Shown: piece by piece, positions 6,636 through 8,615 of the stretch | How positions within the stretch are numbered: position 1 is the first letter of the stretch | Layout: each line of letters opens with the position of its first letter | Translations under genes and position numbers: made by a program | The notes under the pieces: model-generated | Database searches by the model: none | The model's input: only the letters and a program-made list of their open reading frames with translations | What the model was told of the DNA's origin: nothing | Source of the DNA: Campylobacterota bacterium | GTDB taxonomy: Bacteria > Campylobacterota > Campylobacteria > Campylobacterales > Sulfurovaceae | Assembly (NCBI GenBank): GCA_022600655.1 | Contig: JAHZJZ010000175.1 | Coordinates: 1-8,615 of the forward strand | Reading direction: 5' to 3' | DNA length: 8,615 nt

Positions 6636-8312
6636 TTAAACTACCTTTACCAGTTTGCTCTGTAGTACGTTTTCTTCTATCCAATAGAGAGAGTCTGCTT
6701 TAAAAAATTTATCTTCTTCTTGTGGAAAGGCTGTTTTGTAGTGGGCTCCACGGCTCTCATCTCGTACGAGTGCTGCGTCTAGTACCACTTCTCCTACTTC
6801 TAAGAGGTTTTGGAATTGTAGAAAGTCTACTAAATTGGTGTTGTTCTCTCGGTTTTTATCACCTATACCCATGTTGTCAAGGTCGGCTTTTATGACTCTT
6901 AGTTCATTTAGGAAATTGTTGAGTTGGGTGTTGTCTCGGAGGATTCCTGCATTGTTGTAGAATGCTTCGCCTAGTTCGTCTTGGATTTTGTAGAAGTTTC
7001 TCTCAAAGGGGTACTCTTCGAATAATCCTTCGATGTACTCTTGGTCGTTTTGTAGTTGGGTGGTGTTTTGATTGTCGGGATGAGGGCAACCCGACCTACA
7101 GGCATTATTTCCTGCTAAGCGTCCTAGTGATACGATTTCTAAAAGAGAGTTTCCTCCTAGACGGTTGGCTCCATGTATTTTGGCATTGGAGCATTCACCT
7201 ACGGCGTAGCAGTTTTTGAGTCCTGTTACTTCTAGGTTTTGGTTTACATCAATTCCACCCATGGTGTAGTGGGCTACAGGTTTAATGGGGATGAGTTCGG
7301 TGACAGGGTCAACACCCTCATGGAGTCTACAGAGGTGAACCTCTTGGGGCATCAGGTGTAGGAGCTTCTCTTCGCCTAGGTGACGGATGTCTAAAAAGAC
7401 CTCTTCGCCACTGTTTATCTGTTCAAAGATGGCACGAGCCACCACATCTCTTGGAAGTAATTCATCGACAAAGCGTTCGCCTTTACTGTTGACCAAATAT
7501 CCACCTTCGCCTCTGGCACTCTCACTAATCAGCGTAGCAGAACCTTTTAAGGCTGTGGGGTGAAACTGTACAAACTCCATATTGCTAATGGTTCCTCCTG
7601 CACGAAGTACAGCTGCGATACCATCACCTGTTGCCCCTTCGGAGTTGGTGGTAAAGTTTTTGTATAAAGCTCCGTATCCACCTGTTGCAATAATGGTTGA
7701 TTTCGCTCGTATCTCTTTTACTTCTCCACTTACAACATCTAAAAAGGTTGCACCTAAAACGGTAGAGCTTTTGGAACCGATGGCTTTAGCCTCGTTATGT
7801 TCGGGGCTAAAGCCTCCGACTCCAATTGTTTTATTTTCAACGATGAGGTTAAGAAGCAGATGCTCCTCTATCATTTCGATATTCTCTTTTAAACAATTGT
7901 CATAGAGGGTATGTAGAATTTTGAGTCCTGTGTAGTCTTGAGCGTAACAGGCACGTTTGCTACTTGCTCCACCTAGTTGTCGTTGGGCTACTTTGGTTTC
8001 AGCGGTTCTATCAAAGGGGACACCCAACTCTTCTAACCACTCAATACTTTTAGGGGCATCTTCACACATCTGTTCTACCATTTGCTTATCACAAATACCG
8101 TGAGCCGATTTGATGGTGTCATTAATGTGGGCTTGAATGGAGTCGGGGGTTACATTACCCAGTGCAGCGTTCATCCCCCCTTGTGCCATAGAGGTTTGTG
8201 AGGCAGTGGGGTAGCTCTTGCCTACGACTAAAATAGAAGCACCTTGTTGTTTAGCAGAAAGTGCAGCTGAGAGTCCTGCACCACCTGAGCCAATAATTAA
8301 GATATCTAACAT
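6636..8312 (-). CDS. sdhA: Succinate dehydrogenase/fumarate reductase flavoprotein subunit, with in-frame repeat insertions
   Basis: This 558-residue flavoprotein interconverts succinate and fumarate. I place the start at 8312 (MLDILIIGSGGAG), with GGAG at 8318-8321 five bases upstream; an upstream ATG adding 30 residues reads through a repeat and is rejected. Visible are the FAD loop GSGGAG (8-13), HPTAL at 251, ESARGEGG with Arg267, catalytic Arg288 (LLPRDV), His348 (AHYTMGG), Arg384 (GANRLGGNSL) and the ESRGAH capping-helix region. Gln39 (SQTSMAQGG) replaces the His that binds FAD covalently in E. coli FrdA (SHTVAAEGG). No Tat signal is seen, so it should be cytoplasmic, unlike periplasmic MfrA. 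Residues about 163-181 and 405-414 come from repeat elements and are absent from the matching E. coli FrdA stretches I recall. Probable operon with sdhB. Could equally be frdA. Confidence 0.9.
   Translation of the reverse strand: MLDILIIGSGGAGLSAALSAKQQGASILVVGKSYPTASQTSMAQGGMNAALGNVTPDSIQAHINDTIKSAHGICDKQMVEQMCEDAPKSIEWLEELGVPFDRTAETKVAQRQLGGASSKRACYAQDYTGLKILHTLYDNCLKENIEMIEEHLLLNLIVENKTIGVGGFSPEHNEAKAIGSKSSTVLGATFLDVVSGEVKEIRAKSTIIATGGYGALYKNFTTNSEGATGDGIAAVLRAGGTISNMEFVQFHPTALKGSATLISESARGEGGYLVNSKGERFVDELLPRDVVARAIFEQINSGEEVFLDIRHLGEEKLLHLMPQEVHLCRLHEGVDPVTELIPIKPVAHYTMGGIDVNQNLEVTGLKNCYAVGECSNAKIHGANRLGGNSLLEIVSLGRLAGNNACRSGCPHPDNQNTTQLQNDQEYIEGLFEEYPFERNFYKIQDELGEAFYNNAGILRDNTQLNNFLNELRVIKADLDNMGIGDKNRENNTNLVDFLQFQNLLEVGEVVLDAALVRDESRGAHYKTAFPQEEDKFFKADSLYWIEENVLQSKLVKVV
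7072..7100 (-). repeat. REP-like palindrome translated within sdhA
   Basis: On the - strand this reads TGTAGGTCGGG, TTGCCCTCAT, CCCGACAA. GTCGGG (7074-7079 on +) and CCCGAC (7090-7095) form a 6-bp stem, extended by TG/CA around one mismatch, and the sdhA strand carries GTAG at 7099-7096 just before the palindrome. This is a classic REP layout and differs from the GGCTTTAGCC family. It lies in frame and encodes SdhA residues 405-414 (CRSGCPHPDN), in the linker after the conserved GRLAGNN motif. Confidence 0.75.
7771..7825 (-). repeat. REP-like doublet translated within sdhA (copy 1)
   Basis: A 55-base element with arms 7771-7794 and 7802-7825 pairing at 19 of 24 positions around a 7-base loop. 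Each arm contains a GGCTTTAGCC-type core inside its own small hairpin. On the - strand it begins TTGGAG, so GGAG precedes the TCGG..CCGA palindrome. It is in the sdhA frame and supplies residues I163 to K181 (IGVGGFSPEHNEAKAIGS…). Fifty of 55 bases match the inverted copy at 8357-8411. Confidence 0.9.
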
Positions 8313-8342
8313 GGATTCTCCAAAATTCTTATCAATAGATTT

Positions 8343-8421
8343 CTTGCAAAACTCATTTGGAATCGGAGACTTTAGTCCCAAACATAACGAGGCTAAAGCC
8401 ATCGGTTCCTATTTTTGCAAG
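8343..8421. repeat. REP-like doublet upstream of sdhA (copy 2) with a flanking 9-bp inverted repeat
   Basis: The core 8357-8411 matches the sdhA-internal element at 50 of 55 positions in the opposite orientation. It is bracketed by CTTGCAAAA (8343-8351) and TTTTGCAAG (8413-8421), a perfect 9-bp inverted repeat that could extend the hairpin. If the candidate promoter at 8423-8451 is used, the element would lie in the sdhA leader. Read on the - strand it encodes the false start MALASLCLGLKSPIPNEF. Its orientation relative to copy 1 means recombination between them would invert, not delete, the intervening start of sdhA. Confidence 0.85.
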
Positions 8422-8422
8422 A

Positions 8423-8451
8423 TATATAATTTTCAAAAAATACCTGCAAAA
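8423..8451 (-). promoter_or_regulatory. Candidate sdhA promoter
   Basis: On the - strand TTTTGC (8451-8446) and TATATA (8428-8423) are 17 bases apart, about 110 bases upstream of the sdhA start. The -10 is plausible and the -35 weak. On the + strand TATAAT at 8425-8430 overlaps it, so a divergent promoter is possible. Both are guesses from short motifs. Confidence 0.3.
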
Positions 8452-8516
8452 CGCTTTAATGTTGCTGTAAGTGGGATGTGTTAAATGGTTAAAAGAGGAG
8501 GTGAGATATTTTAGCT

Positions 8517-8615
8517 TTGTGTCCATGTGAGGGAAGGGGGACTATTCATCATGTTGCTAAGAGTGGGAAACTAGATTTGTTATGTAAATGTTGTTCTGGT
8601 GGTAGAGGTTCGTTA
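8517..8615 (+). CDS. Possible start of a Cys/Gly-rich small protein (3'-partial)
   Basis: The + strand frame is open from after a stop at 8502-8504 to the window end. From TTG at 8517 it encodes LCPCEGRGTIHH, then a KSGKLDLL stretch and CKCCSGGRGSL. Two Cys clusters followed by G-R-G recall the CxxCxGxG half-sites of DnaJ-type zinc fingers, although the first has only CxC. A strong GGAGGT lies at 8497-8502; it suits ATT at 8508 (5 bases) or a TTA better than the TTG at 8517 (14 bases), so the start is uncertain and non-canonical. A competing - strand frame (open from 8615 to a stop at 8551-8549) is less protein-like. The rest of 8313-8615 holds the repeat and promoter region described separately and no other convincing gene. 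Confidence 0.3.
   Translation, partial: MCPCEGRGTIHHVAKSGKLDLLCKCCSGGRGSL

Noticed and set aside
7582..7905. + strand open frames opposite sdhA, including those at 6962-7219 and 8218-8484
   Set aside because: They are antisense shadows of sdhA and of its repeats; their apparent similarity to each other comes from the palindromic elements.
8313..8402. 30-residue N-terminal extension of sdhA starting at 8402
   Set aside because: It reads through the upstream palindromic repeat, and the FAD-binding MLDILIIGSGGAG start at 8312 has a well-placed GGAG site.
7071..8411. CRISPR array
   Set aside because: The repeats are few, inverted, unequally spaced and inside coding sequence, with no regular spacers.

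Overview
The window is AT-rich. Its SdhA/SdhB pair resembles the non-classical enzymes of Campylobacterota, so I infer a Sulfurovum/Sulfurimonas/Arcobacter-like member of that phylum. The genus is not proven by anything here. No rRNA, tRNA, CRISPR array or intact transposase gene is visible.

Left part (1-5194, + strand): a cell-envelope gene set. It starts with the 3' part of a very large outer-membrane beta-barrel protein with an Ig-like domain in front of the barrel (open from base 1). This overlaps by 7 bases a secreted protein with three degenerate lectin-like repeats and a C-terminal DUF11-like domain. After a 143-base gap with a probable promoter comes a secreted protein with a SPOR-like N-terminal domain and an unrecognised C-terminal domain. 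The three look like parts of a surface assembly.

Middle and right (8312-5199, - strand): sdhA, sdhB and a FrnE-like DsbA-family gene, read towards the envelope genes and ending 4 bases from them. SdhA (flavoprotein) and SdhB (iron-sulfur protein) are the catalytic half of a succinate dehydrogenase/fumarate reductase. SdhB has 12 cluster cysteines, with a full four-Cys motif where classical enzymes carry [3Fe-4S]. SdhA has Gln where classical enzymes have the covalent-FAD His. No membrane-anchor gene is adjacent.

The most striking feature is a set of palindromic, REP-like elements in and around sdhA. One (7771-7825) and another of a different family (7072-7100) lie inside the sdhA reading frame and are translated as extra peptide segments. 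A second copy of the first (8357-8411, about 91% identical, opposite orientation) sits just upstream of sdhA and creates a false N-terminal extension. An inverted pair (6513-6537 / 6592-6616) fills the sdhA-sdhB gap. Most carry a GTAG, GGAG or GGAA-like tetranucleotide next to a palindrome, as REPs mobilised by RAYT (REP-associated tyrosine) transposases do. In-frame insertion recalls the Rickettsia palindromic elements.

Right edge (8313-8615): the upstream region of sdhA, with candidate divergent promoters and a possible start of a cysteine/glycine-rich small protein running off the window.
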